DNA of 64,000 nt from Ascidia mentula (Eukaryota; Chordata; Ascidiacea; Phlebobranchia; Ascidiidae): contig OX387197.1 in NCBI GenBank assembly GCA_947561715.1, forward strand, positions 22,718,266-22,782,265, given 5' to 3'. The position numbers and the translations under genes are program-made. A model generated the notes under the pieces. That model did not search any database, was not told the origin of the DNA, and worked only from the letters and a program-made list of their open reading frames with translations. Positions 1 to 9,925 of the stretch are shown one piece after another (within the stretch, counting starts at the first letter, position 1; each line of letters opens with the position of its first letter).

Positions 1-640
1 GCTGTTCAACTCCGAATAGAGTGTTGTAATACTGTGCAAAATTTTGTTTCGATTGAAGTTAAAACAAACGCCTGAGAGACTGACAACTTGATTGAACGCG
101 AAGGCACGACCCGCGCGGTTTGGTATCTACTGCCGGCAGGTTAACATGCTTGGTCGCTTGTCTTTCAAAAGCCAATTGAAATGAAAGAAATCGGTTTTTG
201 CTGTTCAACTGCGAATAGAGTGTTGCAATACTGTGCAAAATTTTGTTTCGATTGAAGTTGAAACAAACGCCTGAGAGACTGACAACTTTATTGAACGCGA
301 AGGCACGACCCGCGCGGTTTGGTATCTACTGCCGGCACGTTAACATGCTTGGTCGCTTGGCTTTCAAGAACCAATTGAAATAAAAGAAATCGGGTTTTAC
401 AGTTCAACTCCCAATATTGTGTTGTAATACTGTGCAAAATTTTGTTTCGATTGAAGTTGAAACAAACGAATGAGAGACTGACAACTTGATTGAACACGAA
501 GGCACGACCCGCGCGGTTTGGTATCTACTGCCGGCAGGTTAACATGCTTGGTCGCTTGTCTTTCAAAAGCCAATTGAAATGAAAGAAATCGGTTTTTGCC
601 CTTCAACTCCGAATAGAGTGTTGTAATACTGTGCAAAACT
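1..640. repeat. 199-bp tandem satellite, about 3.2 copies
   Basis: Units start near 1, 200, 399 and 598 and each begins with a GTTCAACTCCGAATAGAG-like stretch. The third unit is the most diverged (AGTTCAACTCCCAATATTG). Every unit contains the GC-rich core CGACCCGCGCGGTTTGG. The array runs off the left edge, so its true length is unknown. It shares no obvious sequence with the 190-bp satellite on the right. The open frames across it are by-products of the repeat. Confidence 0.93.
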
Positions 641-818
641 TTTATGATGTGATAGTGGAGAACCCTTTCCAAAATTCTATATACCGTAAACGTAACCAAA
701 CTGCTCCTGTATGGCTATATCGAAATGGGACTAAATCAGTTGTTTTTCGAGATTTGTAAAGATTAAATTGTCATATACGCAATACTTCGTCCTATACAAA
801 ACCCAGTTCGAAAATATC

Positions 819-1296
819 ACATTCCTTGCGACACCACACACTGTGATTAATTGGGCTCTCCACCGCGGACCTCGCTACGCTTCGTCCCTTGTGGATTTGC
901 CTTAGCGTGTGGTCGAAGACCTCAAAGGCGACAACGGACAATGGACAGCGCACCACATACCTCACGTTTTCGCATAAGAAAATTTGCACGTTGACTTTCC
1001 TTGTTGTGCAGGGAACAACATCGTTTGATTGCAATAACAGTTTTTGTACCGCATTTTTGGTTTTATTTCTAGCAAACGATTAGGACATGGTTAGTAGCCT
1101 ATCATTTATTATCGTATCTTCCTGTTTATGTTACACTGAATTTAAGGGTTTTGGCGCTATCTGGCCCGTCGCGGCTTGTGGGAGTGAAGCCGGTTGGCGG
1201 GAATGTTTTTCAAAGTACTGTTGGGTTCCTCTCGGGAGGGACATTATTGATTTTGGTTATGAGTCAAAGTTATGGTTAGCCTTAACCCTTTCGTAA
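819..1296. repeat. Left copy of a diverged direct duplication, function unknown
   Basis: Opens with CATTCCTTGCGACACCACAC and contains a GC-richer block near 1150-1250 (GGAGTGAAGCCGGTTGGCGG). Both blocks recur in the same order at 1684-1965, where the spacing between them is shorter. The block resembles a small structured or repetitive element, but it does not fit a tRNA and I do not recognise it. The sequence from 641 to 818 holds nothing I can name. Confidence 0.7.
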
Positions 1297-1683
1297 AATA
1301 TTTTTTAGCAGAATAAATCCAATTGTCATTTAAAAAAATAACTATAAAAATTAGAAACTTGCTTTAATAATGACCTAAAAACACATCGTGCTTAAAGCTA
1401 GCCAGTGCGTTTTATTTTCACTTTTTGAAGTCAATTGGTTTAGTTTTTCAACAAGTTGTATAACGCATGTTAATCTTAAAGTTTGTCCCAAGAAAAAACT
1501 CTGTCAGCGTACGCAAGTGTACAAAGAGTAATTGCGGGCCACCGCAAAATAGTTTGTGTTTGTGCTTTTTATTGACTGCAGGTTTTATTTAGAAATACGA
1601 ACCAGGGCCGGTCATTTATACGGAGCCATACACGCATGAATTCTATTTTCGAGTTCGACTAAAAGCCATTTCGACAAATTCTG

Positions 1684-1965
1684 TATTCCTTGCGACACCA
1701 CACACTGTGATTAATTGGGGCTGTCCACCGACCTCGCTATAGTTTGTCCCTTGTCGATTTGCCACAGCGTGGGGTCGCAAGTCGACAACGCACCGCATCA
1801 CATATTTGCAAAAGAACATTTGGCGCTATCTGGGCTTGCCGCGGCCTGTGGGAGTGGAGCCGGTTGGCGGGAAAGTTTTTCAAAGTACGGTTGGATTCCT
1901 CTCAGGAGGGATATTATTGGCTGCGAGTTAAACTGATGGTTAGCCTCAAGTCATGTCAGAAATAA
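1684..1965. repeat. Right copy of the diverged direct duplication
   Basis: Second copy of the 819-1296 element, shortened by about 200 bp between its two conserved blocks (near 1685-1775 and 1800-1945). Base differences are scattered along the copy, so the duplication is old. The intervening 1297-1683 is AT-rich single-copy sequence with no recognisable gene. Open frames across this copy show no splice or codon pattern that I trust. Confidence 0.65.
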
Positions 1966-2209
1966 TATCAGAGTATACCATAGCATAACCTCAGAACACA
2001 TAATTTGTTTAGTGCTATATAGCAAATTTTGTGTTTTGTAATGACTGTTGATTTACACAGGTTGTTTTGCAGCTTAAAGTAATTTGCTGGTTAAAGTTGA
2101 CAATAAAAGTTCCATGGCAAATGAAAGACAATGTGATCCGCTTGAGAAAGTAAGTAAATCATTTTATATTAATGCACAGATTGTTGTTATATTTTCATAT
2201 GTTTTGCAG

Positions 2210-2297
2210 ATTAATGACCAATGAAGCAATGGCACAACTTAGTATGAAAGGAAGCCATGGAAAAAGAACTTTCACCACAGCATAACTGTATAAAGTG
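2210..2297 (+). pseudogene. Isolated exon resembling a DUF4806 domain, with an in-frame stop
   Basis: An acceptor (GTTTTGCAG) precedes 2210 and a strong donor (GTGAGT) follows 2297. The 88-nt exon reads LMTNEAMAQLSMKGSHGKRT, then FTTA, a TAA codon, then LYKV. The pattern LMTNE...KG..GKR.F...LYKV matches what I remember of DUF4806, a domain found in uncharacterised, often transposon-associated animal proteins. A possible upstream exon ends at a GTAAGT donor near 2151, but its frame cannot be proved. No flanking exons are recognisable, so a gene fragment is likelier than a working gene. The family assignment is from memory and moderate in strength. Confidence 0.5.
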
Positions 2298-2299
2298 GT

Positions 2300-2920
2300 G
2301 AGTGAAACATCAACATTTCAGCTATGCTCAAGGGACAAACCAAGGTCCATCACTATTAGTTTGGGGTTGTTCAAATAAAATTGCTTTTTGAGAAACCTTA
2401 ATAGATCATTAGATATTTGCTTTTAGATGTTTTCTAATACAACTTGGTGGGGTTGTGGCAATAAGAAAAATATGTTTTAAAGAAAAAAAATCTTTTAACA
2501 ACCTATATGAAACACGCTTTAGTATGTGAAATATAGCAGCAGTTCTTTGGCAGAACAACAACCATGATTTGTTTTGTTACAAAAAGTAATGCGAACTTTT
2601 TACAGATTACATGATGAGGTGCAGCTCGACCACCAAAAAAGAAATAAACGCTTATTGGCGGACTGCTTTCAAGTTCGCCCCGTTTAGAAAATCGTCTTTG
2701 TGTGCATCTTCAGACGACTCGTTGTCGCAATAAGGTTATATGTGTTTGTATAATGTATTCTAATAAATACACTTCTGGAAATATTGTGTACCTATGATGG
2801 AGCTCCAATGTCAAGGTGCAGAGTTTTAACTCAACAGCTATTGTGTATTGGTTATCAGTTTGCGTCTACTACTGGGAAAAGGTTTTACGTTTTCAGAACA
2901 AAACAAACACAAGCTGAGCA
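2300..2920. other. No recognisable gene
   Basis: AT-rich sequence with no convincing exon, RNA gene or repeat on either strand. It lies between the DUF4806-like exon and the 120-bp satellite. Confidence 0.5.
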
Positions 2921-2924
2921 ACAA

Positions 2925-3850
2925 ACGAAAACTTGAAAGTTACGTTAGCTCAGCAACGTTCTACAAACAAACAAAAAACAACGTTAAGAAAACCTCCATC
3001 GAGTTACGTTGATCCAATGTTGCCCAATTTACGTTTACAAAACTTCCAAAATCAACCTCGTGGTAACGCGATAACAACGTTATGATTCTAATCAGATTTA
3101 AACGTTTAAAAAACCTCCATCAAAATACGTTGATGTAATGTTGCTCAAATTACGCAAAAAAAACTTCCAAAATCAACCTCGTGGTAACGCGATAACAACG
3201 TTAGGATTCTAATCAGATTTCAACGTTTAAAACACATTCATCAAATTACGTTGATGTAATGTTGCTCAAATTACGTAAAAAAAACTATCAAAATCAACCT
3301 TTTGGTAACGTGATAACAACGTTATGATTTTAATCAGATTTTAACGTTTAAAAAACATTCATCAAATTACGTTGATGTAATGTTGCTCAAATTACGTAAA
3401 AAAAACTTTCAAAATCAACCTCGTGGTAACGCGATAACAACGTTAGGATTCTAATCAGATTTAAACGTTTAAAAAACCTTCATCAAATAACGTTGATCCA
3501 ATGTTGCTCAAAATACGTTAAAAAACCTTTCAAAATCAACCTCGTGGTAACACGATAACAACGTTATGTTGCTAATGAGATTTCAACGTTTAAAAAACAT
3601 TCGTCAAAATACGTTGATCCAATGTTGCTCAAATTACGTTAAAAAACCTTTCAAAATCAACTTCGTGGTAACACGATAACAACGTTATGATTCTAATGAG
3701 ATTTCAACGTTGAAAAAACATTCATCAAATTACGTTGATCTAATGTTGCTCAAATTACGTTAAAAAACCTTTCAAAATCAACCTCGTAGAAACAAATTTT
3801 CAACGTTGTGGTTAGAACCAATTTCATACGTTACTTAAACGTAAGAATGT
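2925..3850. repeat. 120-bp tandem satellite rich in AACGTT and TTACGT
   Basis: About seven units with a period of 120-121 bp. Unit landmarks near 2989, 3108, 3230, 3350, 3472, 3592 and 3713 share CATCAAATTACGTTGAT-like sequence, followed by TCAACCTCGTGGTAACRCGATAACAACGTT-type blocks. Each unit carries many short palindromes (AACGTT, TACGTA). The array fades at the right into GTTTGCTGGGAAAG, the kind of terminus seen on short non-autonomous DNA transposons, but I could not find a matching inverted end at the left. Confidence 0.9.
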
Positions 3851-4088
3851 TTGCTGGGAAAGCAATGCTTACTAATGTATGTTTTGATATGAAGCATGCT
3901 ACATTTACTAGATATGGTTTGAGGTAGAAATGTACGATATATAGGGCCTACGAGAGGGGGAAGCACACAGGTATTTGTAAGAATTCAGAAAAATTGTCTT
4001 TCCCCCTCGCATGTCTCTCGGTCGAAAGTCCTGATTATTAGGTTATTTTAGAGTTTTAAACGTTAAATTGTAACTCTAGCGATTAAAT
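3851..4088. other. No recognisable gene; 3' flank of the CUB gene
   Basis: AT-rich sequence that would hold the 3' UTR of the minus-strand CUB gene. I see no canonical AATAAA on that strand here. Confidence 0.45.
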
Positions 4089-5030
4089 CTACGTATGCAA
4101 GTATTTTTCCGTACTATTGGCCCAATAGAATAGCTGGAAGTATGTCTCTCCTCCTGGGTTGTATTCAACAATTAGTTTGTTTCCATCAATGATGTATGTC
4201 ACATATTCTTCATTTCTAATAATTTCATTTTTTGTTGGGTCCAAAAACTAAAACGAATTTCTTTGATTATTGTACGCAACTGCCATAGTACAGTTATGTT
4301 AATTTTATTGCAGAAATACATCTTTGCATTTGCATATCCAAACGCAAATATTTATTTCAGCATCCATGTATGAAATACATCGATTAAAAACGACGTGTTG
4401 CCCTAACATACACTTGCCTTAAAACTTAAGATATCACGGGGGTACTTAAGCTTCAATGAGAAAAGAAGATTCATTTCAGGTGGAGCAGTAATCAGCCATG
4501 TGCAATTACTTCCAGAAGAGATGTTTGGTGAAGTAAGTGCAGAACGAACATCAACTAATGCCTCAAGATTCTTTTTTCCGCAAAAACCTAAAATTAATTA
4601 AGATTTGCACACACCTATTTGGAGTGTCAAGTTGTTTTTCCCACACAGATCTCCATCTTAAATTAAATGATTGTCAAGAGAGTACAAGAACTAAGTTATC
4701 GGTAATATCGTCACACCAAGCAAATATTTCTATGCCAAAGAATGATGTGATTAGTAAATCAAAACTGGATCAAAAAACCAAAGGCCCCTGGCAGGCTGTC
4801 GATCGCACACCGTATCAATAATAATGTAAATGGAGAAACTGATGATGCCGTTTTAGGCGAAATATATTTTTCTCTCAATAAATCGATCTGAGCTGTCTAA
4901 AGATCGCTGTTTTGGGATTTTAATACATTATTACCAAAGAATGAGTTTGTTTTTACGCTATAACTATCTTACCTTCCACGGCACTTATTACTTGCACAGT
5001 CAGCAACACACAAATAGCCAAAACGTACAT
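4089..5030 (-). CDS. Secreted single-CUB-domain protein (three exons)
   Basis: Exons on the minus strand: 4973-5030, 4418-4587, 4089-4247; stop TAG at 4089-4091. The phases agree exactly (58+170+159 = 387 nt, 128 residues). Exon 1 encodes a signal peptide (MYVLAICVLLTVQVISAVE). Exon 2 begins FCGKKNLEALVDV and contains NCTWLITAPP; exon 3 contains YNPGGETYFQLFYW. The order of two Cys, C-x-W-x-I-x-A-P and a terminal G-x-x-FFQLxYW-like strand is typical of CUB domains, which are extracellular protein- or carbohydrate-binding beta-sandwiches. NIS and NCT are possible N-glycosylation sites. Intron 2 uses a GC donor (AAG|GCAAGT) with a TTTTAG acceptor; intron 1 is GT-AG. A whole protein of one CUB domain is short; partners are unknown. 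I did not find a polyadenylation signal. Confidence 0.82.
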
Positions 5031-6291
5031 CCTTTGTTTTTCCGCACGTCTCGAATTCGTTAGCGGATCATTCAGGTTCAAAAGTATTAATTAAATGCTT
5101 AGCAGGAGAAATTTCTGTCCTATTAGCAAATTTGCAAGAACCGTTTCATATTCAGGCACAAATTACGAGTTAAACACAAATGCTTAAGCAAAGAATCTGC
5201 TGATTAGCATGGTTCTAATGCATACATTTTGAACTTTAAACTCTGATCATCAGTAGCGTGTTTTTCATTCTTTTTCCCGAAAAGCACGTCTAACAGTCAC
5301 ATTTTAAACGTTGCATTACATTTTAAATATTTGTATGCAATCACAAATAAGACAACTTCCGCTTGAAAACGGCACAAACCGCGCCTGTTCATTGCAGAGT
5401 GTTGCGTTTTTTCTTTGAAAAAGTATTTGCCGTGAAAAAAACGCGTGGTATGTTGGTACGCAACGATCATCAAATTAGTCATCATTCTGATGTTGTTGCA
5501 CCAAAATGTGCTTGTTTTGAAGAAAAATCTAACCCGCCGCTTGGCAGTAACATGCAGCTTCCTTTGAAAAGAGACACAAGTGAATCAAATTTAGTATTGC
5601 AAATGGTGGCATCTTTTGTATAAATATTAGCTTACCTTCTTTGATCAATCTAATTTAACTGAAATCAATGTTGCTTGCAAAATTCCTCAACTTCTGTGAT
5701 TCAGTGTAATTGATTCCATCCTGCTGATTATAAATTTCTACATTTTGGAGTGTTTCAAATCCAACATGTTATAACGCTGTGGATATTCTACCTTCTAGTC
5801 CCAACTACCGTCATAGTAAACTATTGCTGGCTAGTTCTCTACAGATACTATGCGAGTCAGCATATCTGAAACGTTTGAAGAATTAACGGATAATTGGACA
5901 TACGGCATTCGCACTGCTGACGTACGGGATTTTTACTGCTTAGACACGTAGTTCAGGTTTCATACAGCTTTTCATTACAAGGCGTACTGCAAAAAGAACC
6001 AAAGCTAATCGATGCTGGTTTTATACCAACACTTTTTAATGCTGCAGTCATCATGCCTCCAGCTCTTGTTCCTCTGCTCAACCTTTCCATCTTAGTACAT
6101 TACTTCTGCCTACGGTAAATCCGCAGACAGCAGAAAAACGCAAAAGACAAAATAAGCTGGTAAGTCATTTGTTGTTTGTATTGTTGGGGGAAACATGGGT
6201 CTTGACGTTCCTTTCAAATGGATCAAAACTTTAAAATCTTTATTCTTTACCAAGCGCGCATTATTGAAACAGACAGAAACACGAAGCGAAT
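5031..6291. other. No confirmed gene; one unexplained open frame
   Basis: This would contain the promoter of the minus-strand CUB gene. A plus-strand frame from 5363 to 5623 (86 codons) follows an acceptor-like GTTCATTGCAG near 5395 and ends in VLQMVASFV. It looks like no family I know, and I could not connect it to other exons. The rest is AT-rich and uninformative. Confidence 0.4.
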
Positions 6292-6338
6292 GTTCATTAT
6301 GCATTGAGAAACAAAATTTTTCTCAATGCATAATGAAC
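6292..6338. repeat. Perfect 20-bp inverted repeat with 7-nt loop
   Basis: Arms 6292-6311 and 6319-6338 are exact reverse complements (GTTCATTATGCATTGAGAAA and its complement) around the loop CAAAATT. It lies about 15 bp left of the first SINE-like copy that begins the VWA array. Confidence 0.95.
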
Positions 6339-6349
6339 GAGGTCTTCAT

Positions 6350-6570
6350 GCACAATGCAATGCCTGGGCTGCGAAGCCTGTAAACCTAATGATCTTGTTA
6401 CGATAGCTGTGACCGCCAAGTAAGGAACTGCGCAGTGGGGCGATCTTGCCAATCATGTAAGAAACATTACTGCGTCATCCTTTTTGTAAACCTCTAAAAA
6501 CATTTTTTTGAAATCTTTGAGTATAGATTAGCTATACATTACCAACGCTTATTCTCACGCGTAGTTTCGT
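6350..6570 (+). repeat. SINE-like element, 5'-truncated, at left end of the VWA array
   Basis: Carries the shared body GCCTGGGCTGCGAAGCCTG followed by CTTGTTACGATAGCTGTG and the tail through CTCACGCGTAG. The same sequence is found in reverse orientation at 28919-29205 and, at the start of units 2-4, in the same orientation (11940, 17650, 23451). The tRNA-like head seen in other copies is missing here. Confidence 0.75.
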
Positions 6571-7279
6571 CGCTTTATCCCGGTTTTTGTCTGTATAACC
6601 TTTAATTTGTTCCTGCAGTAAAATGGGGCCTACAATAAATTCACGAACCTCATTTGATTTTGAGTCGTTCTTTTTTAACAAAATTGTAAAGCATGCACGG
6701 AAATTCCAAAATTACTGAACTCATTGTGTGGAAAAAGCTGTCAATCAAGGAATACAGGCACTAAATGATAATTGTTCTGTATTCTGTTTAAAATCTTTTG
6801 TTTGTGACATTTGATCAGATTTTGTCATTTTCAGAAGCCTATCGCGACAAGACGAAGCAAATTCATGTATCATATAACAACACGCTCTCGATATTTACAT
6901 TTCCTTCCATCCAAATTAAGAAGCGTTGTGTTTCACTGAATAGCAGAATATTGCGTATATAGCATTAGTATGCAACAAAGATGTGGTTGTAAGAGAAAGG
7001 AGCTTCACCACATAAAACATGGTCTTAGGAAATAAGTCAGATTTAACGTTAGCAGGGGAAGCAGTTTTTCTATCGCAGACAAATAATTTTTCCACCAACT
7101 GTCTGTTTGCTAGCATTGCAAATTGAAACCACATTCATGTACAGCACCGAAACGTTTCTATAAAATGTGTGGTTAAAAGTTTCCCTCGTGTTAGCGTAAG
7201 CTTTAACAACAAAACGTGCACATGTTACATGGATACATTTTGTACAATAAATGCACGTTTACTGCATTTACTCGTAAAA

Positions 7280-9925
7280 CTACGGTCTGCAGTTGTTGTA
7301 ACTTTTCTTCCACTTCTGAAACTCCAGATGCCAAAGTTGTAATGCTTCTCGATACTCCCTGCGCCAAACGATATGGTAAAAAATAAAAAAGTTAATGGAA
7401 TTATATTCGATGTACCTCATAAGCGCTCCATGACAGTTCTCCGGTGGTGGTGTGCTTGTGATTGGTTCCGACGTTGCTTGAAGATAAAACGTTACAAATT
7501 TGTAAAAGTATCTCACAAATTTGTAGGCTATATGTTACTATTTGTATTTGTATATGTATAATGGTGATGTAAAGCAACAAATTATATTCAGTTCTGAGAC
7601 AAACTGTTGACATTATACCTGTGTACGAAGGAATTGTTGGATCACTTGTAGTCATGGCTGGAGTAGGGTATGGTGACGTCACAGTACTGGTTGGTTCTGT
7701 ATTTTAAAATTTTTTTACTTTAAATCACAGCAAATGTTCCCTGGCGGTTTAATAGGAATCTATAAATTTGGAAGCAAATATGTGGGAGATACAGGTCAAA
7801 CGGTTTACTGTGCAAATGTCTGGCCCTTAAACAAGTTTTGAATTAAAAATTAAGTATGCCTATACACTAACCATAAGGACATGTGGGAACTACTTCAGAA
7901 TATATAGCATCAAAAACACTCGAGAGCGACCCATAGTTTCCTGGTGTAAACACTCTTGAGTTGTCTGTTCCTCCGTTGGCGCTAGTTGCTAGTTGAGACG
8001 TATCGACACCACTTCCAATACCGACAGCATACACGGTTACGTTGTTTGAGTTCGTGAGAACATAACTATAAAAAAAATTATGGTTATTTTTTTCACTAGC
8101 AGACAAATTCAGGTTAACAAAAGACGAAGAAATTAAATATTTTATGGCCAATACATTTTTACAAAAAGTTTTCGACTCACATATCATTCAGCCTTCTCCA
8201 GTCTGTTGCATCACCATCAGTGAGCAGAATTACAACTTTTTTGGACTGTCTTACACCCTGAAAGTTAATCTGCACAGAAAAGAAAAGAAGTAAAAAGAAG
8301 TTTTTTTTGTTTAATGAAAATGACTCTTAATAGCTGCCTCAAAGATAAAGAACATTATGTTGCTGACGCTGCCAGACATAATGTTCGGTCAGGAAAAAGG
8401 CCTTCTGGCAAAAACTATTCATTAGGTTTACGTTTCGGCCGTTTTGACAAGAAATAATGTTTGCACTTACGCGCGTTATTCTCATGAAGGCCTATAATCA
8501 ACGTAACACCGATTTAATCAATATTTTTTTTCTGAGGAGCTTTTGAATTAACTGAAGATATACAACTTGATCTATTACTGTTAGTACGATTTTTATTCGT
8601 CGGAAAGCAACCTCATTATTAGTGTTGGGATTAATTTTGTATCACAAAACCCCCTCCAGTGCGTTTGTCTTATTGTAGTTTATCCGCTTCTGAAGCAAAG
8701 GGGGTTGTGTGGTATAGTGTAACGTAACCGGTATGCTACCTTCTGTCTACGTTTTGCCGCTTTTTGTAAAGCGCGCAAAATCATGCGCGCAAATATCCAG
8801 AACATCAAATTTTCGAAATACTTAAAATACGTTGCTGGTCACTAGTCCCCGGGCGAGCTTCGTAACACTCATCAGCATATGGTTTGATTTGCGCTGGTTC
8901 AATTTTTAACATACCTTCACAACTCTTTCTATTGCCGTCGCTGTGTAAGTGTTCGCTGCTTTAATGTGTGACATGTTTCTTACTGCTTCGGTGAAACATG
9001 AGCGAGATTTGCAATCTCCAAGATTGGTTGGAGAGCGGTAGAAGTCGGTCCGATTACTTGCATAGTCAAGGCTGAAAGAAATAGATTTTTTGCCATCTTT
9101 AAATTTACAGTGAAATTAATTTTGATATTTATACTTGAAGGGGTTATTTTGTCCGTATTGTAGTATTCCAACTTGTAAGCATGATTGAATAGCTGGATGG
9201 AAGACTGCTGAAGAATTAATTAACACTTGCTTTAATGTTCCGAACTCTGAATCGCTGACGGAACCTGAGCTGTCCACCAAGAACACCAAATTGACGTCAG
9301 GTGATTCAGCTGAAGCTAAACAATACAGAAAGATTGGGTATACATGTAATTTGCGTAGAGCATTTTTTAAACTGTGCGATCCTTTTTCACTTAAAAGCCA
9401 ACTATAAAAATTTTTTTCTATAGGTTTAAATAAAGAATGAGCGCTGTTGACAACATTGAAAAAAAATTGCTGCAATAAAGCGTGTTATGGGCAAAGTCTT
9501 ATTTTTCATTTTGCATCCTTTGAATGAGTGTTCAATTAGAAGTAACAGTTATTTGTAATCGGATCTACCAAATGTGAAAAACGAAACAATAGAATAAAAT
9601 GGTACGCTAACTATAGTTAGGCATTTTGCACTTAACATACCGTACAAAACAAAAAATAAAGCGGATGTTCATGCAGTTAAATTTATGACACAATCAAGAA
9701 ATAAACCGCTTTAACAAGCGCATCACCATCGCTGTGCATAATGCACTGAGGCGTGACCCCAACAGCATGGTAATTCGGTCTCAAATTCGAGATTTATGAA
9801 GTTACTCCCGAACCCTATAGGGTTGGTAACAGTAAATGTTCACCCCGTCGCGAAATTCACTTACCTGCGGGAGCAATTATTCCACAGATTAGAGCTGCTG
9901 CACAAACAAATACAGAACCAAGCAT
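7280..9925 (-). CDS. Secreted VWA-domain protein, copy 1 (eight exons)
   Basis: Minus-strand exons: 9865-9925, 9135-9315, 8915-9071, 8181-8257, 7872-8065, 7619-7696, 7416-7476, 7280-7358. They sum to 888 nt with every phase consistent: 295 residues plus TAG. Exon 1 is a signal peptide (MLGSVFVCAAAL...). The VWA domain spans about residues 27-215: DVNLVFLVDSSGSVS gives the MIDAS DxSxS (D35, S37, S39), TYTATA (122-127) supplies the MIDAS Thr, and ILLTDGD supplies Asp147. VTVYAVGIG is the usual later strand. Exons 6-7 form a Thr/Ser/Pro-rich linker (TSTVTSPYPTPAMTTSDPT), a probable O-glycosylated stalk, followed by a basic tail ending SYNNCRP. Secreted VWA proteins usually bind other proteins through a metal ion; the partner is unknown. 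An AG 11 nt before the ATG could be an SL trans-splice acceptor if this is a tunicate. No polyadenylation signal was found. Confidence 0.87.

Noticed and set aside
4484-4532. Apparent plus-strand exon (ATTTCAG acceptor, GAA|GTAAGT donor)
   Set aside because: It lies antisense to exon 2 of the CUB gene, whose splice phases and domain signature are far stronger.
4658-4822. Plus-strand frame after a CCCACACAG acceptor, ending in two stops
   Set aside because: It falls inside intron 1 of the CUB gene, has no recognisable domain and no upstream exon in phase.
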